This document shows positions 8,180 through 16,016 of a stretch of DNA of 64,000 nucleotides, piece by piece. The first letter of the stretch is position 1. Each line of letters opens with the position of its first letter. The translations under genes were made by a program, and so were the position numbers. Below the pieces are notes generated by a model, which saw only the letters and a list, made by a program, of their open reading frames with translations, searched no databases and was not told where the DNA came from. Origin of the DNA: Halomonas sp. H10-9-1 (GTDB lineage: Bacteria > Pseudomonadota > Gammaproteobacteria > Pseudomonadales > Halomonadaceae); assembly GCF_040147005.1 (NCBI RefSeq), contig NZ_JAMSHO010000001.1, positions 2,480,001 through 2,544,000 on the forward strand. The letters are read 5' to 3'.

Positions 8180-8780
8180 TCAGGACACCAAGCGCGCGCG
8201 GCGGGCGAATCTGGCCTGGGTGTCCGACAAGGAAGCGTCGCGGCGGAGCAGGTAAGCCATCACGATCGTTGGTGCGCCGGCCAGCGGCCGCACGGCGATG
8301 CCTCGGCGTAAGTAGCTCGCCAGTCTCGCGGCAGGTGCAATGGCGATCCCGTACCCGGCGGCAACCAGCGTCATCGCCAGATCGAATGTCTCCACCGTTT
8401 GCTCTCGCTCTTGCAGCGCGTTTTCGAACACACGCTGCACGGTCATGCGCCATGGTTCATCGGCCGTGGACTGCGAGCAGATCAAGGGCTGCTTGAGCAC
8501 TTCACCGCACGGCACTTCACGGTAGGCCAGCAGGTGGGAGCGCTTGGCCACGGCGACCGCCAGCGTGTCATGCCACAGCGGTTCGCATACCCAGCCAGGC
8601 CACTGCCGGGAAACCGCAGACAAGGCGAAGTCGAAGCCGTCGTCCGGCAGCTCCGCGCCTCGACCGGGATCTGTCCAGCCGGCCAGGACGGCATGAGTCT
8701 CCGGCTCTTCGGCACGCTGCAGGGCGAGCACGTCGGCGAGCTGGGGAGGCACCCATTCGCCGAGGACGGCCATGTATAGA
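8180..8780 (-). pseudogene. LysR-family regulator fragment, 5' half lost at an IS21 end
   Basis: The frame encodes a LysR substrate-binding domain only: the C-terminal ~200 residues, with PPQLADVL, a central FDFALSAV strand and a C-terminal AAGYGIAIAPAARLA segment. The winged-helix DNA-binding half is missing. The reading frame meets the IS21 terminal repeat at 8781, and nothing resembling the LysR N-terminus appears beyond the other IS end at 11197, so sequence was deleted as well as interrupted. The internal ATG at 8773 could give a truncated product, which would not bind DNA. Confidence 0.75.
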
Positions 8781-8868
8781 GCGACAATTACTCTGGCCGG
8801 CCGACGACAACTACTGTGACCGGTTGCCCTAAGCTTGACCGCTTGTCCCGACCCACCAGGGAGCCGGT

Positions 8869-10392
8869 ATGGCGGTCACCAGCCAACAGGTCACGCTCTA
8901 TATGTCGCAACGTCAACAAGGCCAGACCCAGGAGGTAGCCGCCGCCAAGGCCGGCCTCTCCGTTAGAACCGCTCGCCGCCTCGAACGCCGGGCCGAGTCC
9001 TCCGAGCCGCAGGCATCACGACACTGGCGAACCCGGCCCGACCCCTTCGCCGATGTGTGGGAGACCACGCTCGTCCCCCAGCTGGCCGCCGCCCCGGGCT
9101 TGCAGGCACTGACCCTGCTGGAGTGGTTGCAGGAGCAGCACCCCGGCCAGTACCCGGACAGCCTGCTGCGAACCCTGCAGCGCCGGGTCAAGGGCTGGCG
9201 AGCCGCGCACGGCCCGGAGAAAGAGGTAATGTTCCCGCAAACCCATGGCCCCGGGCTGCGCGGCCTCTCCGACTTCACCGAGCTCAAGGGGATTGTCATT
9301 ACCGTGGCAGGGGAGCTGCTTGATCACCGGCTCTACCACTTCCGCCTGGCCTACAGCGGCTGGTGTTATGTCCGGGTGGTGCTCGGTGGCGAGAGCTACC
9401 CGGCGCTGGCTGAAGGCCTGACCCGTGCGCTGGAGCGGCTTGGCGGTGTCCCCGCGGAGCACCGCACCGACAGCTTGTCGGCGGCCTTCCGCAACCTCGG
9501 CCGGGAGGCGGAAGCCGACCTCACCGAGCGTTATGCTGCCCTGTGCGCTCACTACGGCATGACGGCCACCCGTAATAACCCAGGGCGCGGCCATGAAAAC
9601 GCCAGCATCGAGTCGCCACATGGCCACTTCAAGCGGCGCCTGCAACAGCGCCTGACGCTGCGCGGCTCCCAGGACTTCGCTAGCCTCGATGACTACCAGG
9701 CCTTCCTCGATGAGGTGACCACCGCGATCAACCGCCGCAACGCGGCCCGGATCACCGTCGAGCGTGGCGCGCTGCAGCCACTGCCCAGCCGGCCCGGTAC
9801 CGACTACAGCGAGGTGACGGTGCGCGTCACTACCTCCAGCACCATCCAGGTGCGCAAGGTGCTCTACTCGGTGCCGTCCCGGCTGATCGGCGAGAACCTG
9901 CGGGTGCACCTTTACGATGATCGCTTGGTGCTGCATCACGCACAGCAAGCATTGCTGACGCTGAGGCGGCTGCATGCCACGCCGGAAAGCGGCCGGTTGC
10001 GGGTCATCGATTACCGCCATGTGATCGGCTGGCTGGTCCGCAAGCCCCGGGCGCTGGCGGGGCTGACGTTCCGCGACGACCTGTTGCCGAGTGCGGAGTG
10101 GCGCGAGCTGTACGCCCGGCTGACCGCCGCCTTGCCGGTCGCCGAGGCCTGCAAGCGCATCGTTGGCGCTCTGGCGTTGGCCGCCGAGCAGGACCAGGCC
10201 GAGGCGATCGCCAGTTACTGGCTGGGCGCCCTGGCGCGCGGGAAGAGCCCGACGCTGGCCGAGCTCCAGGCCCGCTTCGCCGCCACGCCGAGCGCCACGC
10301 TGGTTTTCCCCCAGGTGACTCAGCATGACATCGCCAGCTACAACCATCTGGTGCCCAGCGTGCCGACCACAGAGGTGGGCTGCCATGCCTGA
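8869..10392 (+). CDS. istA: IS21-family transposase IstA
   Basis: A 507-residue transposase. An N-terminal helix-turn-helix region (about 1-45, KAGLSVRTARRLERR) is followed by an rve/DDE integrase core (about 120-290; DFTELKG, HRTDSLSAAF and NASIESPHGHFK carry the acidic residues). A C-terminal Mu-like beta domain (RVTTSSTIQVRKVLYSVPSRLIG) follows. It overlaps istB by 8 bp, as usual in the family, implying translational coupling. The frame is intact, so the element may be active. Confidence 0.93.
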   Translation: MAVTSQQVTLYMSQRQQGQTQEVAAAKAGLSVRTARRLERRAESSEPQASRHWRTRPDPFADVWETTLVPQLAAAPGLQALTLLEWLQEQHPGQYPDSLLRTLQRRVKGWRAAHGPEKEVMFPQTHGPGLRGLSDFTELKGIVITVAGELLDHRLYHFRLAYSGWCYVRVVLGGESYPALAEGLTRALERLGGVPAEHRTDSLSAAFRNLGREAEADLTERYAALCAHYGMTATRNNPGRGHENASIESPHGHFKRRLQQRLTLRGSQDFASLDDYQAFLDEVTTAINRRNAARITVERGALQPLPSRPGTDYSEVTVRVTTSSTIQVRKVLYSVPSRLIGENLRVHLYDDRLVLHHAQQALLTLRRLHATPESGRLRVIDYRHVIGWLVRKPRALAGLTFRDDLLPSAEWRELYARLTAALPVAEACKRIVGALALAAEQDQAEAIASYWLGALARGKSPTLAELQARFAATPSATLVFPQVTQHDIASYNHLVPSVPTTEVGCHA

Positions 10393-11158
10393 TGCCCAGA
10401 CGCTGCCGCTGCTACTGCGACAGCTCCGCCTGCCCACCATGGCCGCCTGCTGGCCCCAGCTGGAAACCCGCGCCCGAGCCGAAAACTGGAGCCTGCCACA
10501 AACACTGGCCGCCCTATGCGAGCACGAGCTGGCCGAGCGTGAGCGACGCCGGCTGGCCCGGCACCTCAAGGAGGCCCGGCTGCCGGTGGGCAAGACGCTG
10601 GAGTCCTTCGAGTTCGACGCCATCGCGGCCGAGCAGCGCCGGCAACTGAGCGCCTTGGCCGGCGACACGCAGTGGGTCGACCAGGCTCACAACCTGCTGC
10701 TGTTTGGGCCCTCCGGCGTCGGCAAGAGCCACGTGGCGGCCGGGCTCGGGCATACGCTGGTCGACCAGGGTTACCGGGTGCGCTACGCCACCGCCTCAAG
10801 CCTGGTCCAGGAGCTCCAGGCTGCCAAGCAGGCACTGCGCCTGAGCGACGCCCTGATCAAGCTCGACAAGTACGCCGTGCTGGTGATCGACGATATCGGC
10901 TACGTCCAACGCAGCGAGGCCGAGACGTCAGTGCTGTTCGAGCTGATCGCCCATCGCTACGAGTCGGCCAGCCTGATCATCACCGCCAACCAGCCGTTCA
11001 GCGCCTGGGACAGTATCTTCCCCGACAGCATGATGGCAGTGGCTGCCATCGACCGGTTGGTGCACCACGCCACGCTGATGGAGCTGAGCGGGGAGAGCTA
11101 CCGTAAGCGTGCTTATCAACGACAATTACAAGGAGGAAAAGCTGGGTCGTCGGACTGA
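10385..11158 (+). CDS. istB: IS21-family helper ATPase IstB
   Basis: A 257-residue AAA+ ATPase of the IstB/DnaC group that regulates target choice by IstA. Walker A is GPSGVGKS near residue 103 and Walker B is VLVIDDIGY; the sensor region ITANQPFSAW is also present. The start ATG 10385 lies inside the istA 3' end. Intact and close to the family's usual length of about 250-260. Confidence 0.93.
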   Translation: MPDAQTLPLLLRQLRLPTMAACWPQLETRARAENWSLPQTLAALCEHELAERERRRLARHLKEARLPVGKTLESFEFDAIAAEQRRQLSALAGDTQWVDQAHNLLLFGPSGVGKSHVAAGLGHTLVDQGYRVRYATASSLVQELQAAKQALRLSDALIKLDKYAVLVIDDIGYVQRSEAETSVLFELIAHRYESASLIITANQPFSAWDSIFPDSMMAVAAIDRLVHHATLMELSGESYRKRAYQRQLQGGKAGSSD

Positions 11159-11362
11159 CGACAACTACCCACCCAACCGGCCATTTTAATTGTCGCCAAG
11201 CGGCCAAAGTAGTTGACGTCGCATAGCCATGCGAATTTCGGCGGTGATGTCACTCGATTCCACGTCCAGCTCCCCCAGGCGGTGAACTCGTGGCAACTGA
11301 TCTCGAAGCCGTTGAATGAGTTAAGTTTAACGTGGTTTAAATCGTGACCGTGTTCGACGCTC

Positions 11363-11668
11363 TTGGCAATGCCAAAGCGTTCGATCCAAAGGGGCCGCCC
11401 CACCGGCACCACTACCTACGAAGCGGAACCAGCCATCGCGTTTGGGGCTGCCGTGCGGGAAGAAAGAACCAACCAGGGCATCGCTCAGGAAACGCTGGCC
11501 CACATGGCCGGCATCGAACGGTCGCACATGGGCAAGATCGAGCGCGGCGAGCACGTCCCCACGCTCCCTCTCATCCTCAAGATCGCCCGTGCGCTGAAAT
11601 GCAGTTCCGCCCACTTGATGACTCTGACCGAAGCCAAGCTGGCGGAGTCGGCCCCATCCGCAGATTGA
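11363..11668 (+). CDS. XRE-family transcriptional regulator
   Basis: A protein of about 100 residues with a Cro/C1-type helix-turn-helix (about 27-85): REERTNQGIAQETLAHMAGIERSHMGKIERGEHVPTLPLILKIARAL. The start is uncertain: TTG 11363 or ATG 11369 both fit. It lies between the IS21 element and the convergent relaxase gene. Small XRE regulators are common in this part of ICEclc-like elements. The 166 bp between the IS end and this gene hold no gene I recognise. Confidence 0.8.
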   Translation: MAMPKRSIQRGRPTGTTTYEAEPAIAFGAAVREERTNQGIAQETLAHMAGIERSHMGKIERGEHVPTLPLILKIARALKCSSAHLMTLTEAKLAESAPSAD

Positions 11669-11694
11669 AGCCGGCCCGCACAGCGGTCGCATGC

Positions 11695-13539
11695 CTACGC
11701 CTGATCGTCGTCCTTGGCCCCAAGGGCTGAATCTTCGCGCTTTGCGGCCTCGTTGAGGAGCCGCAGGTATGGGTTGTCTGGCGGCGTCTCCTGGAACAGC
11801 GCATCCGGGCTGACGAGCAGGTAGCCGTGCAGCCGGCGCGACTTGCGCGGCCCCGTGACTTCGCAGGTCCAGATGTTCAGCCCGCTCGGCTGCTTGCGGT
11901 GCTGTCCCAACTTCTCGAAGCGCTTCTGCACCCACTGCCACCCCTCCAGCTTCTCCTGCTTGGCCAGCGCGGCGACTTGAAGGTACTCCTGCGCGTAGCG
12001 CTGGAACACGCCGGGGCTGACGAGGTAGGTCGTACCGGCGACGGTATGCACCAGGGCCTTGGCGTCGTTGATGATGAGCTTGCGCGTCTGGATGCTCTGA
12101 CGCAGCCAGGCCATGAAGTGCGCCCCGGAGGGCTCCGCGCGATCCTGGGAAGACGCGAGGCTCATCTGCGGCGGGGGCATGGTCGAAGGGGCCGGCTCGG
12201 GCTCGGCAACAGGGGAACTCGGGATCTCCGGTGTCGCGGGTGGAGCGGTGTCGCCCAGCAGGTCGAGCAGCGCGGCCACGCCGGCATCCGTGGCTGTGGA
12301 TGCGATCGGCACCGCGCTCGCGGATGCAGCTTCGATGCCTTCGGCGCGCGGCCCATCGGCCACCGCCGGCGCCTGCGGCTCCGCCTGTTCCTCCTCGACC
12401 TGCACACGGCCTGCGAACGGCGCCGGCCGGTCAGCGGCATCCCAGATCATCGCCGGCGAGAGTTTCAGGAAGGTGAAGGCGTGCGACCAGCCGGCGTCGC
12501 TGGTGACGGTAGCCTTCCAGATCGCCTTGCCATCCGGCGTCGGTTGCACGATGCCGTGATCCTGCAGCACGTTGAACACCGCCGTGTTGCTCGCCGGGAT
12601 GCCGTCGATGCCCTGCGACAGCAGATGGGCGCGCAGCTTGTCGGAGACGGTCTTGCTCACCAGCCACAGAGCGTCCTGGGTCAGCCAACCGTCCGCCGGA
12701 CCGGCCTGGTTCAACTTGAATTCTTCCTTGAGCAGGTAGCGCAAGCCGTCGAGCAATTTGCGTTGCAGCGCATGCTTGGGCGCCGCCAGCGCCTTGCTGG
12801 GATCGCCGCCGAGTTCCTGGGCGACCGATGCCTGGTCGGCCTGCACGACCAGTTCGCCGAGCGTGCCGGCGTGCTCGTACTGGCCGGCCAGCACGTACAG
12901 CAGCGCGGCCCAGAGGTCGGGATAGCCGCTGAGCCAGTCGAAGATGTCCCGATCGAGAAGGCGCGCGTAGAGCAGCCCGGTGGCGGCGCTGTGCAGGCGG
13001 TACTCGCGCTCCTTTCGGTAACGGAAGCGGTAGGGCTTTCGCAGCGGGCCGTGCCAGGGATGCCAGACGCTGCCGTCGGCATGTTCGACGTGCAGATCGA
13101 CCGCAATCTTGCCGATGTCGTGCAGCAGGGCCGCGTAGGCCGTGCCTGCGGTCCAGGCTTCGGCCTGGGCCGCCTGTGCCTCCGGCGTGACGCCCGCAGG
13201 CAGCAGGTATGACTGCCGCAGCTTCAGCGCATAGGCGACGATCTCCAGACCGTGGTCCAGCATGCCGCCCGGATAGGCGTGGTGGTGGTTCTCGGAGGCC
13301 GGGAACTGCTGGACCAGCTCGGCGTAGCGCTCCAGTGGGGCGAGGTAGAGCGCGGCGAACTGTCGGCGTGAGAGCGATGTGCGCTGCCAGATGTGTTCCA
13401 GTAGTTTCTGCCGGCGCGGCGTGGCCAGCAGCGATGCGGCCGACTCCGGCCGCATCGACCCTTTTGGAGTTTCGATGCCGGAGGTGGGCGGTGTGCCGGC
13501 GGTGGGTGGCACCCGTTTGCGCTGGAACAGCGAGAGCAT
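11695..13539 (-). CDS. traI: MOBH relaxase (TraI_2/DUF1528, PFL_4751 type)
   Basis: A 614-residue relaxase that nicks oriT and pilots DNA transfer. Residues ~40-330 form the TraI_2 domain with the MOBH metal-binding signatures: HHH at 85-87 in ENHHHAYPGGMLDH and HD at 140-141 in LLHDIGK. After a proline/alanine-rich linker (about 390-465), residues ~475-600 form the C-terminal winged-helix domain found in this family. Length and order match ICE relaxases of the PAGI-2/ICEclc group. Transcribed on its own on the minus strand, convergent with the XRE gene. Confidence 0.92.
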   Translation of the reverse strand: MLSLFQRKRVPPTAGTPPTSGIETPKGSMRPESAASLLATPRRQKLLEHIWQRTSLSRRQFAALYLAPLERYAELVQQFPASENHHHAYPGGMLDHGLEIVAYALKLRQSYLLPAGVTPEAQAAQAEAWTAGTAYAALLHDIGKIAVDLHVEHADGSVWHPWHGPLRKPYRFRYRKEREYRLHSAATGLLYARLLDRDIFDWLSGYPDLWAALLYVLAGQYEHAGTLGELVVQADQASVAQELGGDPSKALAAPKHALQRKLLDGLRYLLKEEFKLNQAGPADGWLTQDALWLVSKTVSDKLRAHLLSQGIDGIPASNTAVFNVLQDHGIVQPTPDGKAIWKATVTSDAGWSHAFTFLKLSPAMIWDAADRPAPFAGRVQVEEEQAEPQAPAVADGPRAEGIEAASASAVPIASTATDAGVAALLDLLGDTAPPATPEIPSSPVAEPEPAPSTMPPPQMSLASSQDRAEPSGAHFMAWLRQSIQTRKLIINDAKALVHTVAGTTYLVSPGVFQRYAQEYLQVAALAKQEKLEGWQWVQKRFEKLGQHRKQPSGLNIWTCEVTGPRKSRRLHGYLLVSPDALFQETPPDNPYLRLLNEAAKREDSALGAKDDDQA

Positions 13540-13742
13540 GGCGAACCCCGGATGACGGGCTGCTCAGGGGCGCCTTTTGGCCTTTTCAGGATAGGGCCTT
13601 TCCCCTTGGCGCCCTTCCTTTGCCCCTTCTCAGCCCTTTGGCCTTTGTCGGAAGCCTTTGGGTATAGGGCCGCTGCTGCGCGGGTGCCACGATGAATGCG
13701 GCATGGGGCAATCCCGGCAAGTGGGGCGCTGCGGGATGTTCG
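13540..13742. other. Candidate oriT region upstream of the relaxase
   Basis: The gap between the relaxase start and the AbiEii stop holds an inverted repeat GGGCGCC (13568-13574) and GGCGCCC (13608-13614), and several CCTTT/GGCCTTT repeats through about 13650. In many ICEs oriT lies just upstream of the relaxase gene. No nick site can be read directly, so this is a positional guess. Confidence 0.3.
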
Positions 13743-14663
13743 TCAGCTCTGGCCCAAGCCGGTGTCGAGGGCGGCGGATTGCGCTGCGAAGTCGTCGGGA
13801 CGGCGCTTGCGGAAGGTTTCGAGATTGGCGAGCTTCCAGCGCAGTGCCGGCAGTTGCGCGGCGTGCTGGCACTGCACCAACGACCAGTCCGGTTCTGCGC
13901 GCGCCAGCCCGCTCAGAAACTGCTTGTGCGCGGTGCTCAGTCGCTGTGGCAGCTCGCGCCGCATCCTGGCGCGAGCGTCGAGCAGTGTCTCCAGGGAGCA
14001 GTCCACTTCGGTCATGCCGACAAAGGCCCGCTCGTACTCGCCGGCGATGTCCTTGTCGTTGCCGAACAGCACTTCGTGGGGCGGCCGGTTGTGGCCCGCC
14101 AGATAGATCACGAAGCACTCGACCATGCCGTCGCTGATGCCGCCCGACTCAAAGAGCTGCCACACGTCGAACAGGTCGCGGGGGTGCTGCCGATCCAGCG
14201 CGGCCACCAGCTTGCTGGCGTACAGCTCGTCCGGTGCCAGAACCGGCAGCTCGAACTCGACGCCGAACAGATCGCTGGTCCTGGCGCTCAGCGGCCGCCG
14301 CTCGACGGGCAGCACACTGCCTCGGAACACGACGTTGACCTCGATCTTCACCTGGTGGGCGTCGTTCTCGACGATCAGCTTGGTGTCCCCCAGGTCCTTG
14401 GCGCGAACCAGGCGTGTCTGCACGCCCAGCGGTACAACACGCGTGGCGATGGCGGCCAGCTCCTGGTTGATGGCTTGCAGCGCTTCGTCGCGCGGCGTCT
14501 GCCACGGGAGGTACACCACGTCGATGTCCACCGACAGGCGCGGCATGTCCCGCACGAAGAGGTTGATGGCCGTGCCGCCCTTCATGGCGAAGATGTGGTT
14601 GGCGAACACGTCGGGCGCGACGGCCAGCAGCAGGCGAACGGTGTCCGCGTAGGTCTTATCCAT
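13743..14663 (-). CDS. abiEii: AbiEii-type nucleotidyltransferase toxin
   Basis: A 306-residue protein of the AbiEii/AbiGii family, the toxin of type IV toxin-antitoxin systems. The polymerase-beta-like fold signature is seen: KGGTAINLF (Gly29-Gly30-Thr31) followed by SVDIDVVY with Asp46 and Asp48. The RHPRDLFDVWQL segment at mid-protein is also typical. Known AbiEii proteins transfer nucleotides to tRNA or other targets and stop growth after phage infection; the target here is not known. Its ATG overlaps the antitoxin stop by 8 bp, so the two are coupled. Sits as cargo between relaxase and T4SS genes and could stabilise the ICE. Confidence 0.88.
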   Translation of the reverse strand: MDKTYADTVRLLLAVAPDVFANHIFAMKGGTAINLFVRDMPRLSVDIDVVYLPWQTPRDEALQAINQELAAIATRVVPLGVQTRLVRAKDLGDTKLIVENDAHQVKIEVNVVFRGSVLPVERRPLSARTSDLFGVEFELPVLAPDELYASKLVAALDRQHPRDLFDVWQLFESGGISDGMVECFVIYLAGHNRPPHEVLFGNDKDIAGEYERAFVGMTEVDCSLETLLDARARMRRELPQRLSTAHKQFLSGLARAEPDWSLVQCQHAAQLPALRWKLANLETFRKRRPDDFAAQSAALDTGLGQS

Positions 14664-15414
14664 GAGGTCTCAGGCTTAGCAAGGTGCCGTCATCGAGCCG
14701 GCTCATCCAGCGCGTGTTGCTGCCGGTGCGAACCGGGTACTGCTCCAGCAGGGCATCGACATCCACGAGGCTGGTCTCGCGCGCCCAGGTGAGGAACAGG
14801 CGCACGGCCTTCACGCTGGCGCAGCAGGACAGCAGTTGTCCGAGCAAGTCCTTGCGGGGGGAACGCAGTCCATCGAAGAGGTTGCGGGCCTCTTCGAGGC
14901 TCTGCTTGACGCCGGCTTCGTACAGCAGCTCCAGAACGGCACGCTCGGAGGCAGCCACCCGCAGATCCTCGGGCAGGCCAGGCGGCGTGGTCAGGGTCTT
15001 GCTGGCCAGCGTCGTGTCCGGCCAGTCGAACAGGCGGGCGTGGACGTAGCGGGCCGGAAAGCGCGAGGTGAACCAGGCCGGCAACACGAAACGACCGTCG
15101 CCCCACAGCACCAGCGTCTCCCGGCTGCCCAGGTTGTGCCGCACACCCTGCAGGGCCAGGGCGCTCTTGCCGCCGACGTGCAGGCCGGGCACACGCTGTT
15201 GCAGGAACTTCAGCGCACCGTAGACCCCGAACTCATCGTTCGGGAAGGCATAGACGCCATGGGCCAGGCGCACGAGCCACCCGCCGTCGGCATAGTGGGC
15301 GGCGAGCTGGGGCGACACCCCGAACTGGCTCAGGGTGGCAAGGTCGAACGGCGCCCCACGGGAGAGTCCCGCCTGCAGTCGCTTGATTACCTGGTGCCGA
15401 GAATTTCGATCCAT
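14656..15414 (-). CDS. abiEi: AbiEi-type antitoxin / transcriptional regulator
   Basis: A 252-residue protein. The N-terminal ~90 residues form a winged-helix region (SRHQVIKRLQAGLSRG and LVRLAHGVYAFPNDEFG), followed by the AbiEi antitoxin domain (LHVGGKSALALQGV, SERAVLELLYEAG). AbiEi proteins neutralise the toxin and repress their own operon through inverted repeats. I chose ATG 15414 rather than 15504 because the upstream 30 residues are unlike the family and a perfect palindrome sits directly before 15414. Transcribed first, then the toxin. Confidence 0.85.
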   Translation of the reverse strand: MDRNSRHQVIKRLQAGLSRGAPFDLATLSQFGVSPQLAAHYADGGWLVRLAHGVYAFPNDEFGVYGALKFLQQRVPGLHVGGKSALALQGVRHNLGSRETLVLWGDGRFVLPAWFTSRFPARYVHARLFDWPDTTLASKTLTTPPGLPEDLRVAASERAVLELLYEAGVKQSLEEARNLFDGLRSPRKDLLGQLLSCCASVKAVRLFLTWARETSLVDVDALLEQYPVRTGSNTRWMSRLDDGTLLSLRPHG

Positions 15415-15428
15415 GTTATAAAAATAAC
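15415..15428 (-). promoter_or_regulatory. Palindrome before abiEi, likely autoregulatory operator
   Basis: GTTAT-N4-ATAAC is a perfect inverted repeat touching the abiEi start codon. AbiEi proteins are known to bind inverted repeats in their own promoter region, so this is a plausible operator. Binding is inferred. Confidence 0.5.
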
Positions 15429-15637
15429 ACAGAATCCAATCGACCCCTAGAGCCATTGCAAGAACGTGCATGGAAAGTAGCATAAGGTTTGATTTGTTGT
15501 GCATAATCTAATCGACCTACGACCCGAGCCAACCCGGCTCTGCCGGGCGCAACCCGCCCTCCTGATCGCGGTCTATGTTGGAGGGCAGGCCACGACCGGC
15601 CGCTCCGCGAGGTGAGGCACCACTGAAGCCGAGGCAT

Positions 15638-16009
15638 ATGAGCATGACCGCCAACACGCACAACGGGCGCTGGAGCCACCGGCTGGGCCGGGGGGCTGGC
15701 CGTGCCTGGCGTGGATACCTGCGCCGCGAGCAGCGTGTCGCCGGCTGGCTGGTGACGCGCGAGGTGCCTGCGGGCGCGGCGACGGCGGTGCTCTGGATCG
15801 TCAAGCTCGCCGTGCTCGGTGCGCTGCTCTACTCCGCGTTCTGGCTGGCCCTGCTGCTCGCCTTTGCGGTGACTGCTGCATGGCTCGTGCAGCACGACGA
15901 CCCTGATCAAGAGGAACCGCAACCCGAGTGGAGGGAAGGCCCCAACGGCTTCGGGCTTTATGACAAGAGCGACTGGCGCATCGACCCGCATGTGACCGAC
16001 GACGACTGA
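15638..16009 (+). CDS. DUF3742 family ICE protein
   Basis: A 123-residue protein with one or two membrane segments (about residues 40-75) and an acidic C-terminus ending PNGFGLYDKSDWRIDPH, a signature of DUF3742. It is found beside traG in ICEclc-like elements, always in the opposite direction, as here; function unknown. ATG 15638 was chosen over 15575 because the shorter form starts where family similarity starts. Convergent with traG, with a 7-bp gap. Confidence 0.8.
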   Translation: MSMTANTHNGRWSHRLGRGAGRAWRGYLRREQRVAGWLVTREVPAGAATAVLWIVKLAVLGALLYSAFWLALLLAFAVTAAWLVQHDDPDQEEPQPEWREGPNGFGLYDKSDWRIDPHVTDDD

Positions 16010-16016
16010 ACGGCGG

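Larger units (their letters stand above)
8781..11196 (+). mobile_element. IS21-family insertion sequence
   Basis: The ends are inverted copies of each other: GCGACAATTA...TGGCCGG at 8781-8800 and its near-perfect complement ending at 11196. An ACGACAACTA motif recurs inside both ends, like the multiple terminal repeats of IS21. It holds overlapping istA and istB genes. I see no clear direct target repeat, consistent with a deletion beside the element. Length is 2416 bp if these ends are right. Confidence 0.85.

Noticed and set aside
11197..11362. A short minus-strand frame reading RVHRLGELDVESSDITAEIRM, possibly a gene remnant
   Set aside because: It has no start, runs into the IS end and matches nothing I recognise. 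Too weak to list.
13540..13680. CCTTT/GGCCTTT repeats as a CRISPR-like array
   Set aside because: Repeats are only 5-7 bp, irregular and without spacers. No CRISPR array or cas gene was seen anywhere.
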